A stretch of 64,000 nucleotides of DNA from Nonomuraea helvata (GTDB lineage Bacteria; Actinomycetota; Actinomycetes; Streptosporangiales; Streptosporangiaceae): the NCBI RefSeq assembly GCF_039535785.1, contig NZ_BAAAXV010000002.1, positions 1-64,000 on the forward strand, written 5' to 3'. Made by a program: the position numbers and the translations under genes. The notes beneath the pieces were generated by a model that saw only the letters and a list, made by a program, of their open reading frames with translations, did not search any database and was not told where the DNA came from. Below, in pieces: positions 39,101 to 48,002 of the stretch (position 1 is the first letter of the stretch; each line of letters opens with the position of its first letter).

Positions 39101-39758
39101 GGCCAGAGGCTTGGTCAAGTCGTACGGCAGGACCAGGGCGTTGACAGGCGTCTCCCTCGACGTCGCGGAGGGCGAGATCGTCGCGATCACCGGGCCGAGC
39201 GGGTCGGGCAAGTCGACGCTGCTGCACTGCCTGGCCGGGATCATCCGCCCGGAGTCCGGCGAGGTCGTGCTGGACGGCAGGCGGATCGACACGCTGGCCG
39301 AGGCCGAGCTGACCAGGCTGCGGCGGGAGAGCTTCGGCGTGGTCTTCCAGTTCGGCGAGCTGGTGCCCGAGCTCACCGCGGCGGAGAACGTCGCGCTGCC
39401 GATGCTGTTCAACCGGCGCGGCAGGCAGGAGTCGATGAACGTGGCGGCGGACTGGCTGGACCGGCTGGGGGTGTCCGACTGCGCCGAGCAGCGGCCCGGT
39501 GAGCTGTCCGGGGGCCAGTTGCAGCGGGTGGCTCTCGCGCGTGCGCTGGCGACCGGTCCACGCGTGGTCTTCGCCGACGAGCCCACCGGAGCGCTGGACA
39601 CGCTCGGGGGCGAGCAGGTGATGAGCGCGCTGATCGGGGCGGCCCGCGCGAGCGGTACCACCGTTGTCGTGGTCACCCACGACAACCGGGTGGCCGCCTA
39701 CGCCGACCGGGAGATCGCCCTGCGCGACGGGGCCGTGCTGGCGGGGATCAGCCAATGA
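39093..39758 (+). CDS. ABC exporter ATPase, MacB/LolD-like
   Basis: A 221-residue ATPase. Walker A GPSGSGKSTL, Q-loop VVFQFGELVPELTAAENVAL, signature LSGGQLQRVALARAL, Walker B VVFADEPTGALD, H-switch VVTHDNRVA. It is the MacB-like subtype that works with FtsX-type permeases. It is coupled to padR upstream and the permease downstream through overlapping stops and starts. Confidence 0.92.
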   Translation: MLEARGLVKSYGRTRALTGVSLDVAEGEIVAITGPSGSGKSTLLHCLAGIIRPESGEVVLDGRRIDTLAEAELTRLRRESFGVVFQFGELVPELTAAENVALPMLFNRRGRQESMNVAADWLDRLGVSDCAEQRPGELSGGQLQRVALARALATGPRVVFADEPTGALDTLGGEQVMSALIGAARASGTTVVVVTHDNRVAAYADREIALRDGAVLAGISQ

Positions 39759-40984
39759 TCACTGTCCTGCGGATGCTGAACAGGGGACGGTCGCGGACCG
39801 AGCGGGTACGCGCGTGGCTGGTCGCCGCCGGTTCCGGGGTGGCGGCGTTCCTGGTCTGCACGGCCGTCAGCCTGGCCGACTTCAGGGACGAGAGCGGCTC
39901 GCTGACCGGGCTCGCCCTGGCCCTGCTGACGCTGCCGGTCGCCGGCCTGGTCCACCAGGCCAACCGGCTGGCCTCGGCCACCAGAGAGCGACGGCTGGCG
40001 GGCTTACGGCTGGCCGGTGCCACGCCGGGCGACGTACGCCTGCTCGGCGCGCTGGAGGGCGGCCTGCTGGCGCTGCTCGGCTCGGCGGGCGGCGCCGTGG
40101 TCTACGTGGTCACCCATCTGGCCGGGCCGCTGGTCCAGGTGCCGGTGGTGATGGCTCTGGCGGTGCTCGGCGGGGTCCTGTCAGGGGTGCGCGCCGGCCG
40201 GTATGTCGTCGCCTCACCGCTGGGCGTGGTCCGCCGTTCGCGCCTGCGGGGGCCGCGAGCGCGCGACTTGCTCCTCGTCGTGGCTGGTGTCGGTCTCTAC
40301 ACTTTCGGAGTAGTGGTGAAGGTCCGCTTCCCGATCGCCGGGGTGTACGGGCTGACTCTGACCATGACCGTCGGGATGGTGCTCCTGCTGTTCGGCACGA
40401 CCTTGGCCGCGACCTGGCTGATCAGAGCGTACGCCCGCCTGGCCGGTCGACGGGCCAGGTCCCCGGAGATGCTGCTGGCCGCGCGACTGGTCGAGGCGGA
40501 CCCGAGGGCGTGGGCCAGAGCCCTGTCCGTGGTGAGCCTGACGGTGTTCTTCGGGGCGGCCGCCGGAGCCCAGCAGGCGGGCATCGGCTACCACCATGCC
40601 CACGCGCTCGTGGACGCCGCGCTCCTGGTCGCTCTGGTCACCTCGGCGGCCGCCCTGGTGGTGCACCAGGCGGAGGAGCTGCTCGACCGCCACCGCTCGT
40701 TCGCCGCGCTGGCCGCCTCCGGGGTGCCGGAGCGGGCGCTGGGCGGGGTGCTCGTCCGGCAGGCGCTCATCGCCGCACTGCCGGTCTGCGCCGTGGCGGC
40801 CGTCTCGGGAACCGCGGTGATCGTCCTGTCGCTGCTGGACGTCTACCAGGTTCACTGGCTCGGCTGGGCGATCACCAGGGCCGTGGCCATGGCAGGCATC
40901 GGGGTGCTCGCCGCGGTGCTCGTAGCCCTGGCGGCACGCCCGCTGCTGCGCGGCACGCTCCATCTCGAGAACCTCCGCGCCTGA
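39755..40984 (+). CDS. FtsX-like ABC permease
   Basis: A 409-residue membrane protein of the FtsX/MacB permease type. About eight spans are visible, with two FtsX-like blocks: TRERRLAGLRLAGATPGDVR at residues 69-91 and HRSFAALAASGVPERALGG near 315-333. The duplicated block indicates a two-repeat single-chain permease. With the upstream ATPase it probably exports a peptide or lipid-like toxin under PadR control. Confidence 0.86.
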   Translation: MITVLRMLNRGRSRTERVRAWLVAAGSGVAAFLVCTAVSLADFRDESGSLTGLALALLTLPVAGLVHQANRLASATRERRLAGLRLAGATPGDVRLLGALEGGLLALLGSAGGAVVYVVTHLAGPLVQVPVVMALAVLGGVLSGVRAGRYVVASPLGVVRRSRLRGPRARDLLLVVAGVGLYTFGVVVKVRFPIAGVYGLTLTMTVGMVLLLFGTTLAATWLIRAYARLAGRRARSPEMLLAARLVEADPRAWARALSVVSLTVFFGAAAGAQQAGIGYHHAHALVDAALLVALVTSAAALVVHQAEELLDRHRSFAALAASGVPERALGGVLVRQALIAALPVCAVAAVSGTAVIVLSLLDVYQVHWLGWAITRAVAMAGIGVLAAVLVALAARPLLRGTLHLENLRA

Positions 40985-40996
40985 GGATGGAAGACC

Positions 40997-42175
40997 TCAG
41001 GCTGGATGCGGACTCGCCACTTCCGAGCTGCTCCTGATCAGGTTGTGGCCGCCAGGGCTGAGCGAGTTGACGAACAACCTGCTCACTCCGGGCAGGGCGG
41101 CCAGCCGGAGCATCCAGTCGCGGGCGATGATGTGCCGGCGGCCGGCCGGGGCCATCCACCGGATGAAGCGGCGGCCGAAGCGCTGGACTTCGCCGATCGT
41201 GGGCTGGATGCGCCGCTGGTATCGGAGGGCTGCGGCGACGGGGTCCTCGCAGCCGGCGAGCTCGTCGGCGAGGATCCAGGCCGCGGCCATGGCCATGGAG
41301 GCGCCGTGCCCGGCGAACAGGGAGACGGCCTGGCAGGCGTCGCCGAGCAGAACCACCCGCCCTTGGCTCCAGCGCTCCATCTCGACCTGGGTCACCTGGT
41401 CGTAGTACAGCTCGGGCGGGTCCGGGCAGCGGGTCAGCACCTCGGGCAGGATCCAGCCCAGCTCACCGTAGTGGCGGCGGAGCGTGGCGGCGGGATCGCC
41501 GGGGATGCGCGGCTCCGGCTCACGCCGCAGGAACAGCAGCGCGAGCCGGTCGTCGCGGAGCGCGTACGCGCCCGCCATCAGCCCCGGCACGGTGAGCATC
41601 TGGTAGCGCATGCCGATCCGCTCGCTCAGCCGCCGGTCCTCCAGGATGTAGGCGGCCACCTGGTGGCCGAGGTAGCGCAGGTGACGGCTCCCGTCGCCGA
41701 AGGCCAGCTCGCGGACGCGTGAATGGGCGCCGTCCGCGCCGACCAGCAGGTCTGCCCGGCGCCGGGTGCCGTCGGTCAGCTGTACGGTGACGCCGCCGGA
41801 ATCCTGCTCAACGGAATCGATGCTGGTGGCGTAGCGAACCGGGGAGCGGACGTCGTCCTGAAGCGTGCGGGCCAGGTCGCCGCGGAGCACGCTGATGACC
41901 TCCTGCATGCCGGGCGGCATGGTCAGATGACTGGTCTGCCGCCCGTCGCGGTCGACGTAGCTCAGCTCGTCGACCGGGTAGCGGAGTGCGCGGAGTCGTT
42001 CGCGCAGGCCCATGCGCTCGGCGACCTGGAGGCCCGGGCCGTAGAAGTCGATCATGTAGCCGCTGCCGCGGAAGGCGGGCGCGCGTTCGATCAGCTCGAC
42101 CTCCCAACCGGAGCGCTCGAGGTGCCAGGCCAGGGTGAGCCCGGCGATGCCGGCGCCACAGATGATGGCTTTCAC
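40997..42175 (-). CDS. FAD-dependent monooxygenase (UbiH/PHBH type)
   Basis: A 392-residue flavoprotein. AIICGAGIAGLTLAWHLERS binds the ADP part of FAD, LLVGADGAHSRVRELAFGDG is the DG motif, and GRVVLLGDACQAVSLFAGHG is the GD motif. The small C-terminal domain lacks the thioredoxin-like extension of the enzyme at 28694. It overlaps the upstream tetR by ATGA, so the two make a self-controlled operon. The substrate is unknown. Confidence 0.9.
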   Translation of the reverse strand: MKAIICGAGIAGLTLAWHLERSGWEVELIERAPAFRGSGYMIDFYGPGLQVAERMGLRERLRALRYPVDELSYVDRDGRQTSHLTMPPGMQEVISVLRGDLARTLQDDVRSPVRYATSIDSVEQDSGGVTVQLTDGTRRRADLLVGADGAHSRVRELAFGDGSRHLRYLGHQVAAYILEDRRLSERIGMRYQMLTVPGLMAGAYALRDDRLALLFLRREPEPRIPGDPAATLRRHYGELGWILPEVLTRCPDPPELYYDQVTQVEMERWSQGRVVLLGDACQAVSLFAGHGASMAMAAAWILADELAGCEDPVAAALRYQRRIQPTIGEVQRFGRRFIRWMAPAGRRHIIARDWMLRLAALPGVSRLFVNSLSPGGHNLIRSSSEVASPHPA

Positions 42176-42747
42176 GGTGTTTCCTCCTGTCTGAGCAGCA
42201 TGGCTCGCAGCGGCGCGGCCAGGGCCGTGAGGTTCAGGCTGGGGTCGAGGGCGTGGTGAAGGATCAGGCCGTCGATGGCCGCGGCGAGCACGGTGGCCGC
42301 GGCTTGGCTGTCGGATCGGCGGCCGTGCATACGCAGCCAGGCGGCCACCTGCGAGCGGAACTCGCCGACCAGCTCGTTGAGCTGCGTACGTAGCTCGGGC
42401 AGCCGGGTCGAGGCCAGGAACATCTCCGTGACCAGCAGTGAGACAGGATCGGAGCCGGTGTAGCCGGACAACTGGCCCAGCAGCCAGTCGATCCCCTCAT
42501 CGATGCCGGGCTGCTCGCCAAGCTCTTGGGCGAACTGGTCGAGCATGGCGCGGGTGAAGCCGATGCTTCCCGTGATGAGCAGGCCGGTCACCGAAGTGAA
42601 GTGGTAGTGCACCACGCCGGGGGCGACCCCGGCCCGCTCGGCCACCATCCGGGTGGTCACGCCGCCCCATCCCACCTCGCCGATGAGCGGGACCGCCGCC
42701 TCCAGCAGCCGCTGCCGGGTGGCCTGACCCCGTTCCGCTGACACCAT
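42172..42747 (-). CDS. TetR family regulator
   Basis: A 191-residue TetR protein. HTH TTRMVAERAGVAPGVVHYHF; the C-terminal domain has LLVTEMFLASTRLPELRTQL. ATG 42747 has AAGGAAG upstream; the frame extends to 42852 through the operator region and was not used. It is coupled to the downstream monooxygenase and probably represses the pair through the dyad at 42776-42794. Confidence 0.9.
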   Translation of the reverse strand: MVSAERGQATRQRLLEAAVPLIGEVGWGGVTTRMVAERAGVAPGVVHYHFTSVTGLLITGSIGFTRAMLDQFAQELGEQPGIDEGIDWLLGQLSGYTGSDPVSLLVTEMFLASTRLPELRTQLNELVGEFRSQVAAWLRMHGRRSDSQAAATVLAAAIDGLILHHALDPSLNLTALAAPLRAMLLRQEETP

Positions 42748-42775
42748 GGGCACTTCCTTGGGCAAATGTTTTGGG

Positions 42776-42794
42776 CAAGTGTTTTGGGCACTTG
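42776..42794. promoter_or_regulatory. TetR operator with repeated half-sites
   Basis: CAAGTG-N7-CACTTG is an inverted repeat in front of tetR. A further GGGCAAATG half-site at 42760-42768 and TTTTGGGCA repeats give a three-copy array with about 13-base phasing, so more than one dimer may bind. Confidence 0.65.
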
Positions 42795-42841
42795 TCCAAA
42801 TAGTACGCCGTGTTCCGTGAAAGGGGAACAGGGACTGCAAA

Positions 42842-43300
42842 GTGGTCAGCATGGTCCCGGCCTTGCCGGGCGTGGCGCGGCCGGGGACCCTGCGTGGCGT
42901 CTGCGGGTCAGCCCAGCGCTATGACACGCCGGGCGTCGGCATGTTCGCGCCCGAGGTCCTGGAGCCGACCGTGACCCGCCTGGCCGAGCTCGCGGGCGAC
43001 GGAGCCGCGCTCGAGTTCGCCATCGGAACCGGCCGCGTGGCCGTGCCGCTCGCCGCTCGAGGCGTGCCCGTCACCGGCATCGAGCTGTCACTCCCGATGA
43101 TCGACCAGCTGCGCACGAAGGTGGACGAAGCGACGATCCCGGTGATCGCCGGCGACATGGCGACCGCCGTCGCGCCGGGGAAGTACGCGCTCGTCTACCT
43201 GGTCTTCAACACGATCTCCAACCTGCTCACCCAGGCCGAGCAGGTCGCGTGCTTCCGCAACGCGGCCCGCCACCTCATACCCGGCGGACCGCTAGCGGGG
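42842..43300 (+). pseudogene. SAM methyltransferase, 3' half missing
   Basis: The first about 150 residues of a class I methyltransferase: RYDTPGVGMFAPEVLEPTV, the SAM loop ALEFAIGTGRVAVPLAARG, acidic loop VTGIELSLPMIDQLRTK, VIAGDMATAV, VFNTISNLLTQAEQVACFRN, ARHLIPGG. Homologues continue with RFVVELWVPEL, but here the frame runs into the antisense of the next gene and loses similarity at about 43300. The protein lacks its substrate half. Confidence 0.65.
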
Positions 43301-43306
43301 TTCCGG

Positions 43307-44227
43307 TCAGGTGCTGTGCGCCCCGGTCATGAGCGCGGCCAGGTCTTCGGGGTGCAGGAAGGACGGGGGCGGTGGCGGGCCCCAGTTGAACAGGCCGCGG
43401 GCGCCTTCGAGGGTTTCCGGGGTCCAGAGTTGGTCGTCGACGATGCAGTCCATGTCGGAGTAGTACTCGCTGAAGTTGCCCGCGGGGTCCTGGAGGTACC
43501 AGAAGAAGTTGGATCCGGCGTGGTGCCGGCCCAGCCCCCACACGTGCCGTTCGGGGTGGTCCTCCAGCATGTGCGTCGCGCCCCGGCCGATGTCGTCGAT
43601 GTCGTCGACCTGCCATGAGGTGTGGTGCAGGAAGGTGACGGGAGCGTTGAGGACCAGGATGTTGTGGTGGTCGGTCGAGCAGCGCAGGAACGCCCCGGCG
43701 TCCTTGATGTAGTCGCTGGCCTTGAAGCCGAGCCCGTCCCGGAAGAAGGCCGTGGTGAGGGTGAGGTCGGTGGTCGCCAGCACGGCATGGCCGAGCTTGC
43801 GGGGCCGTACAGGGTCGGTGCGCAGGATCCCGGGCGCGCGGCTGCCGACGCGGTCGTCACGACCAGGGCCGTTGTACGGGCCGGCCACCCGGGGATCCTG
43901 GGCGAGGCGGTCCTCGATCCGGACGACGGCGCGAACGCCGGTGGCCGGGTCGTGAGTCACCAGCTCAGTGAGGCCGAGCTGGGCGGGGAACTCCAGGGCG
44001 CGCAGCCGGGAGGCGGCGGCCGCCAGGTCGTCGTGGTCGTCGGCGCCGATCCGCACCTCGACCAGGCGGCGCGTCGGGGCCGCGACCACGCGGAGCTGGT
44101 CGCCGCCGTCGGTGGTGGCCAGCCATCCGTCCGCGCCTGGCCGCAGGCCGAATTCGGTGTAGTAGGCGATGGTCTCGGCAGGGTTGGGCACCCCGATGAT
44201 GATCGAGCTGAGCCGGTGCAGCGCCAT
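43307..44227 (-). CDS. VOC extradiol dioxygenase-like protein
   Basis: A 306-residue two-domain glyoxalase-fold protein. The N-terminal module (IIIGVPNPAETIAYYTEFGL) is structural, and the C-terminal module has metal-ligand candidates in KLGHAVLATTDL (His), LHHTSWQVDD (His) and SEYYSDMDCI (Glu). This is the layout of type I extradiol (catechol 2,3-) dioxygenases. It would cleave an aromatic diol with Fe(II) or Mn(II). ATG 44227 has AAGGAGG 6 bases upstream. The gene ends 7 bases from the methyltransferase stump. Confidence 0.85.
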   Translation of the reverse strand: MALHRLSSIIIGVPNPAETIAYYTEFGLRPGADGWLATTDGGDQLRVVAAPTRRLVEVRIGADDHDDLAAAASRLRALEFPAQLGLTELVTHDPATGVRAVVRIEDRLAQDPRVAGPYNGPGRDDRVGSRAPGILRTDPVRPRKLGHAVLATTDLTLTTAFFRDGLGFKASDYIKDAGAFLRCSTDHHNILVLNAPVTFLHHTSWQVDDIDDIGRGATHMLEDHPERHVWGLGRHHAGSNFFWYLQDPAGNFSEYYSDMDCIVDDQLWTPETLEGARGLFNWGPPPPPSFLHPEDLAALMTGAHST

Positions 44228-44463
44228 CACACGCCTCCTTCGACAAAGGTCTGGCGAAGCTCGCCGGTGCCCTGAACGTACGACACGAGCTCGACGCCGG
44301 GAACCAGGAGCCGCTGCCGAGCAGGCGCGCGCCCGCGAAGGGCCGGCCCGCATTGCGAACGCATAGGGATCGTATTAACGGCGCGCCCCAAACTCGGAGA
44401 GGTGAGGGACGCACACGAGTGTTCCGCACCGACTCCCCGCTACGAACCACAGGAGAAACTCCC

Positions 44464-44811
44464 ATGTCCACCACTCAGGTCATCGTCACCGTCCTCACCG
44501 CCGCCTGGGTCGGCTTCTCCGGCTTCTCGCTGCTGCGCAGGGCCGATTTCGTGGCCAAGCCGCTGATCGAGTACGGGGTGCCGCAGTCGTTGTGGCCGTG
44601 GCTGGGCGCGGCCAAGGCCGCCGGAGCGGTCGGCCTGCTGGCCGGTCTGGCGGTTCCCGCGATCGGCGTCGCCGCCGCGATCGGCCTGATCCTGTACTTC
44701 GCCGGCGCGGTCGTCACGGTGCTGCGAGCCCGCTCGTACAAGACCGTCGTCTTCCCTCTGCTGTACCTGGCGCCCGTGGTCGTCGCCCTGGCACTGGGCA
44801 CGGCCGCATGA
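44464..44811 (+). CDS. DoxX family membrane protein
   Basis: A 115-residue protein with three to four membrane spans. GFSGFSLLRRADFVAKPLIE and GAAKAAGAVGLLAGLAVPAI are typical of the small DoxX-like family. AGGAGA precedes ATG 44464. DoxX proteins associate with membrane thiosulfate/quinone redox or stress functions; the role here is unknown. Confidence 0.82.
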   Translation: MSTTQVIVTVLTAAWVGFSGFSLLRRADFVAKPLIEYGVPQSLWPWLGAAKAAGAVGLLAGLAVPAIGVAAAIGLILYFAGAVVTVLRARSYKTVVFPLLYLAPVVVALALGTAA

Positions 44812-45037
44812 CCCGCCGATCCCGGTCCTGCCAACGCCTATGGGTGTAGCTCTTCCGCAGTGGTGCACTGGTTAGATCAGGCTGGAAGATGGCCAAGGTT
44901 GCGTGACGGCCCACTGGCTCGTACAGGCTTTTGGAGCCGATGATCGCGTAGTCGGAGAGAGTGGCCTGGTTGTCGACGGGGTGCGGCTGCGACGGAACAC
45001 CGCCCCGTGCCCGTCGTCGTCCGGCTCCCGTTGTGCT

Positions 45038-45664
45038 TCAGCGGGTCGGGACGGCTGCCTGAGCGGCGCTGCCCCTGGCCGACAGTTTTCGTATGTGTCG
45101 TACGGCGATGAGGGGCACCGTCACGCCGATCAGGTTGCAGTACGCCACCGCGGCGTAGAAGGCGTCCGCGCTGCCGGCGGCGTGTGCCGCCGCCGCGCCG
45201 ACCGCGACGATCAGGCCGAAGTAAATGGCGTTGAGCGCGATGGCCCGGAAGCCGCCGCCGGTCTCCTCCATGACGGTCAGCGAGGCGAGCACGGGTCCCT
45301 GGACGGCGTAGGTGAGCGCCACGGCGCTCAGGTAACTGCCCGTAGCTGCGGCCACCCCGGCGTCGCCGCCTATCAGCCGCGCCAGCGGGTCATGCAGTGA
45401 CCACACCAGCACCGCGATCACCATGTAGGTCACGACGGTGACCTCGATGCCGCCGCGCATCGATTCACGGATTCCCCGCCATTCGCCCGCGCCGCGTTGC
45501 TGGTTGATGGTGATCGCTGTGGCTGTACCGAGGACCATGCCCGGCAGCAGCACGACGCTCTGCAGGGTGGAAGCGACCGTGAACCCGGCCACGGCGTTCT
45601 CCCCGTAGTTCCCGAGGACGCCGATGACCGCGAGGTTGTACGCAGAGAGCACGAGAAAGGACAT
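45038..45664 (-). pseudogene. MATE efflux protein, C-terminal half (interrupted by IS)
   Basis: 208 codons from ATG 45664 (MSFLVLSAYNLAVIGVLGNY) to TGA 45038 form the second half of a MATE family transporter, with GFTVASTLQSVVLLPGMVLG and INQQRGAGEWRGIRE. Codons 1-3 (MSF) lie in the 9-bp target duplication of the inserted element and match the last codons of the N-terminal half at 48002-47994. Joining the halves at one copy gives a continuous 451-residue MATE protein. Translation of this piece alone would lack TM1-6. Confidence 0.88.
45656..45664. repeat. Target site duplication, left copy
   Basis: AAAGGACAT, identical to 47994-48002, directly outside the left end of the insertion element. 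Confidence 0.92.
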
Positions 45665-45689
45665 GGGTGCGGCTCCTCCTGAGTGACTG
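45665..45689. repeat. Left terminal inverted repeat of the IS
   Basis: GGGTGCGGCTCCTCCTGAGT and five further bases. It matches the reverse complement of 47969-47993 at 21 of 25 positions, with the first 11 identical. Confidence 0.9.
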
Positions 45690-45695
45690 AAGCGA

Positions 45696-47240
45696 TCAAG
45701 CCGTAAGGGCGTATCCGTCCTGGTAGCCGGTCTGATGGACGCGCTCGTGTTGCCGGGCGAGATGGAAAGTCCAGTACTCCTCCAGATGACCGTTGGCGAC
45801 CAGCGCGCGGAGCTTCAGCACCGCCTCGGCCCCGGCCAGGCCCCACCGCGCCCCGGCCAGGTCGAACCTGTCGGCGATCAGATGACGGCACGCGCCCTCG
45901 ACCACCCCGGTCGCGATTGGCCATCCCGCTTCCAGCGCCTGGTCATACCGCAGATGCTCGGCGTTGTTGGACAGATAGCGGATGCACGCGTCGATGCCGT
46001 CACGGTGCTGCGCGCCGGCTGTGGCGGCCTGCGCGGTCAGCGTGCTGATGACCTGGCCGGTGTGCCCGGCCAGCAGGGCCAGGGCATGCCCGGCGACCCA
46101 GTCCTCCGCGGCCGGCGCCGCGGGCGGGTGCAAACTCCACGCAGCAGCCCATAACTTCTCCAGCACGTGCACGAAATCGATCACGATGTGGACGCGGATG
46201 CGGCGCCGGGCGGCTTCGGCGATGATCAGGTCGAGCTGGTGGCGGGCCCCGTCGACGAGCACGACCCAGGGACGGGCGTGCGCGGGATCACGGGCCTCGG
46301 CATGGTCGAACACCTTGGCGATCACAGGGCCGGGGCCGGTGATGACCGAGCCACACAGCCACTTGCGCGTCGCGTTCGGCCGGGCCCGTGACAGACGCCG
46401 GCCGGATCGCCCGCCCGGGACGGCGATCACATCGTGCGGCCGCCGCGGCGCCGGTTCGGCGTCGTAGACCACCCCTAGCGTCGCCATCCGTTTGCGCGCC
46501 GGTTTCTCCCCGGCCGCCAGCCGCGTCCGGAACGTGGCTCGGGCGCGGGCGGCGGCCTTCGCGGTCGCGGGCCGCAGCGCTTCGGGGCGCATCGCGATGC
46601 CTTTGCCGTCCACGCTGATCGCCAGCACCGTGGACGCCGTGCACGGCAGCACGGTCCGCGCGGCGTAGAAGGCGTCGACGTCAGCCGCGGCCTGGGCGAC
46701 CAGCTGCTCGATCTGCCGTTTGCCGATCACCTGACCGCACCGTGTGGTGATCGCCGCCAGGGCGGCGTCGAACGAGCCGCGCACCGTCTCGATGACCGCG
46801 AGCTTCGCCAGCCCGGCCGAGTGTCGCACCGCCGGCAGCGATAACGCCGCGTCCGCCGGATAAACGTTGCCGACGCCCGGGGCCCGCCACGCGCACCGGG
46901 TGACCGTCACCGTCCCGGTCACCGTGGCGAGCAGGCGGTGGTGCCCGAGCTCCACCCGCCGCCGCGGCACCCCGTCCGCGCCGATCACCCCGGCAGCGCC
47001 GACGTCCTGGTGACGGGCGTGGCGTACCTGCTCCAGCTCGCGCAGCGCGCGCAGGTCAAGGTGGGCCTGCAGCAGCAGGCGCTGCAGCTCCCGGCCCTGC
47101 TCGGTGATGGTCTCCTCCAGCCGGTTATGGGCAAGCGTCCCGGTCTGCGCGTCGGTGAGGTGTCCGATGAGCCAGTTGAATGTGTTCTTCGCCTTCGCAA
47201 AGACGTCAGCGGTGGCCTCGGTGTCGTACGGTGCCTGCAC
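45696..47240 (-). CDS. ISKra4-like transposase
   Basis: A 514-residue DDE-type transposase. GTG 47240 has GGAAGAG upstream; the frame to 47375 is an artefact. The catalytic core has VLAISVDGKGIAMRPE (first Asp), RPWVVLVDGARHQLDLI (second Asp) and a late Glu in GWPIATGVVEGACRHLIADR. HIVIDFVHVLEKLWAAAWS is the family block after the second Asp. The N-terminal region has the TFNWLIGHLTDAQTGTLAHN helices. It mobilises the element; all motifs look intact. Confidence 0.88.
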   Translation of the reverse strand: MQAPYDTEATADVFAKAKNTFNWLIGHLTDAQTGTLAHNRLEETITEQGRELQRLLLQAHLDLRALRELEQVRHARHQDVGAAGVIGADGVPRRRVELGHHRLLATVTGTVTVTRCAWRAPGVGNVYPADAALSLPAVRHSAGLAKLAVIETVRGSFDAALAAITTRCGQVIGKRQIEQLVAQAAADVDAFYAARTVLPCTASTVLAISVDGKGIAMRPEALRPATAKAAARARATFRTRLAAGEKPARKRMATLGVVYDAEPAPRRPHDVIAVPGGRSGRRLSRARPNATRKWLCGSVITGPGPVIAKVFDHAEARDPAHARPWVVLVDGARHQLDLIIAEAARRRIRVHIVIDFVHVLEKLWAAAWSLHPPAAPAAEDWVAGHALALLAGHTGQVISTLTAQAATAGAQHRDGIDACIRYLSNNAEHLRYDQALEAGWPIATGVVEGACRHLIADRFDLAGARWGLAGAEAVLKLRALVANGHLEEYWTFHLARQHERVHQTGYQDGYALTA

Positions 47241-47424
47241 AGGGCTCTTCCTTCGTCGGGGTCGATTGGGTGGCACCTTCGAACCTGACGGCGGGAGAGC
47301 CCCGCCACAATCACCCGCCCGGTGACGACGCGATTGCGTCCCGTGACGCCACGCCATCCTGCCCGGCCATCTCACGGGCCACCGGATCGGTCACCGTGAA
47401 CAGTCCCGGCCCTTCTTCCTTCGC

Positions 47425-47883
47425 CTAGCCGCGTTCCACCAGCCGCTTCAGCTTAGAGCGCAGCCCTTCCCGCTTGGCGGCCTCATCCGGCAGTCCCATC
47501 GCCACCGCGATCTGCCCGGCCCGTATCGCCCGCCCGGCATCGGCCATGATCTCCACCGCGTCCCGGTACGCGCGCGGCAGCACCGCCGTATTCATGCCGG
47601 GTTGCCAGTGCGGCACCGTAACCACACCCAGCACCGGCGGCTGTGCCGACGGCGCGGTGCCGGCCGCGTCGGCGGCCTCGGCCTGTCCCTTGGGCTCATC
47701 GAGCAGCTGGGCCGCTTCGCCCAGGATTTCCTCGACGGTCTCCCGTGTGATCGTCAGCCGTGACAAGCGGTCCTGCTCGTCCTGCATCTGTGAGGTGAGC
47801 GCGGCGATCTGCTCGCGGATCTCCTCGATTCGCCGGCGGGCAGCGGCTTCGCGCCGTGCCAGTTCCTCGAGCAACGAGCTCAT
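47425..47883 (-). CDS. IS accessory protein, coiled-coil plus HTH
   Basis: A 152-residue protein of the insertion sequence. Residues 1-50 form a coiled coil (LLEELARREAAARRRIEEIR, LTSQMQDEQDRLSRL). The C-terminal 60 residues look like a small HTH (AGQIAVAMGLPDEAAKREGL, SKLKRLVERG). It may help transposase bind ends or oligomerise. ATG 47883 was chosen; GTG 47910 is an alternative without a ribosome site. It is transcribed ahead of the transposase. Confidence 0.68.
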   Translation of the reverse strand: MSSLLEELARREAAARRRIEEIREQIAALTSQMQDEQDRLSRLTITRETVEEILGEAAQLLDEPKGQAEAADAAGTAPSAQPPVLGVVTVPHWQPGMNTAVLPRAYRDAVEIMADAGRAIRAGQIAVAMGLPDEAAKREGLRSKLKRLVERG

Positions 47884-47968
47884 GGCCACCACCGCCTCAC
47901 GGGTCTGCACTCACAGTAAAAGGCGGTTCCCGGATCAAACAGTCATGTCTACAAAAGCCCAGCTCAGG

Positions 47969-47993
47969 CACTCACTGAGGGAGAGCCGCACCC
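47969..47993. repeat. Right terminal inverted repeat of the IS
   Basis: Reverse complement begins GGGTGCGGCTCTCCCTCAGT, matching the left end at 21 of 25 positions. Confidence 0.9.
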
Positions 47994-48002
47994 AAAGGAC
48001 AT
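47994..48002. repeat. Target site duplication, right copy
   Basis: AAAGGACAT, identical to 45656-45664. On the reverse strand it encodes Met-Ser-Phe of the split MATE gene. Confidence 0.92.

Larger units (their letters stand above)
45665..47993. mobile_element. ISKra4-like insertion sequence, 2329 bp
   Basis: The element is bounded by 9-bp direct repeats (AAAGGACAT) and has 25-bp imperfect terminal inverted repeats starting GGGTGCGGCTC (21 of 25 matches). It carries a transposase gene and a small helical accessory gene, both on the reverse strand. Size, two-gene layout and 9-bp duplication fit the ISKra4 family as I know it. The intact duplication shows the insertion is simple and probably recent. 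It splits a MATE transporter gene without disturbing its frame. Confidence 0.9.

Noticed and set aside
44812-45037. Possible transposase remnant or small ORF from 44903
   Set aside because: The frame reads WLVQAFGADDRVVGESGLVV and could be a scrap, but no recognisable block or second landmark supports it.
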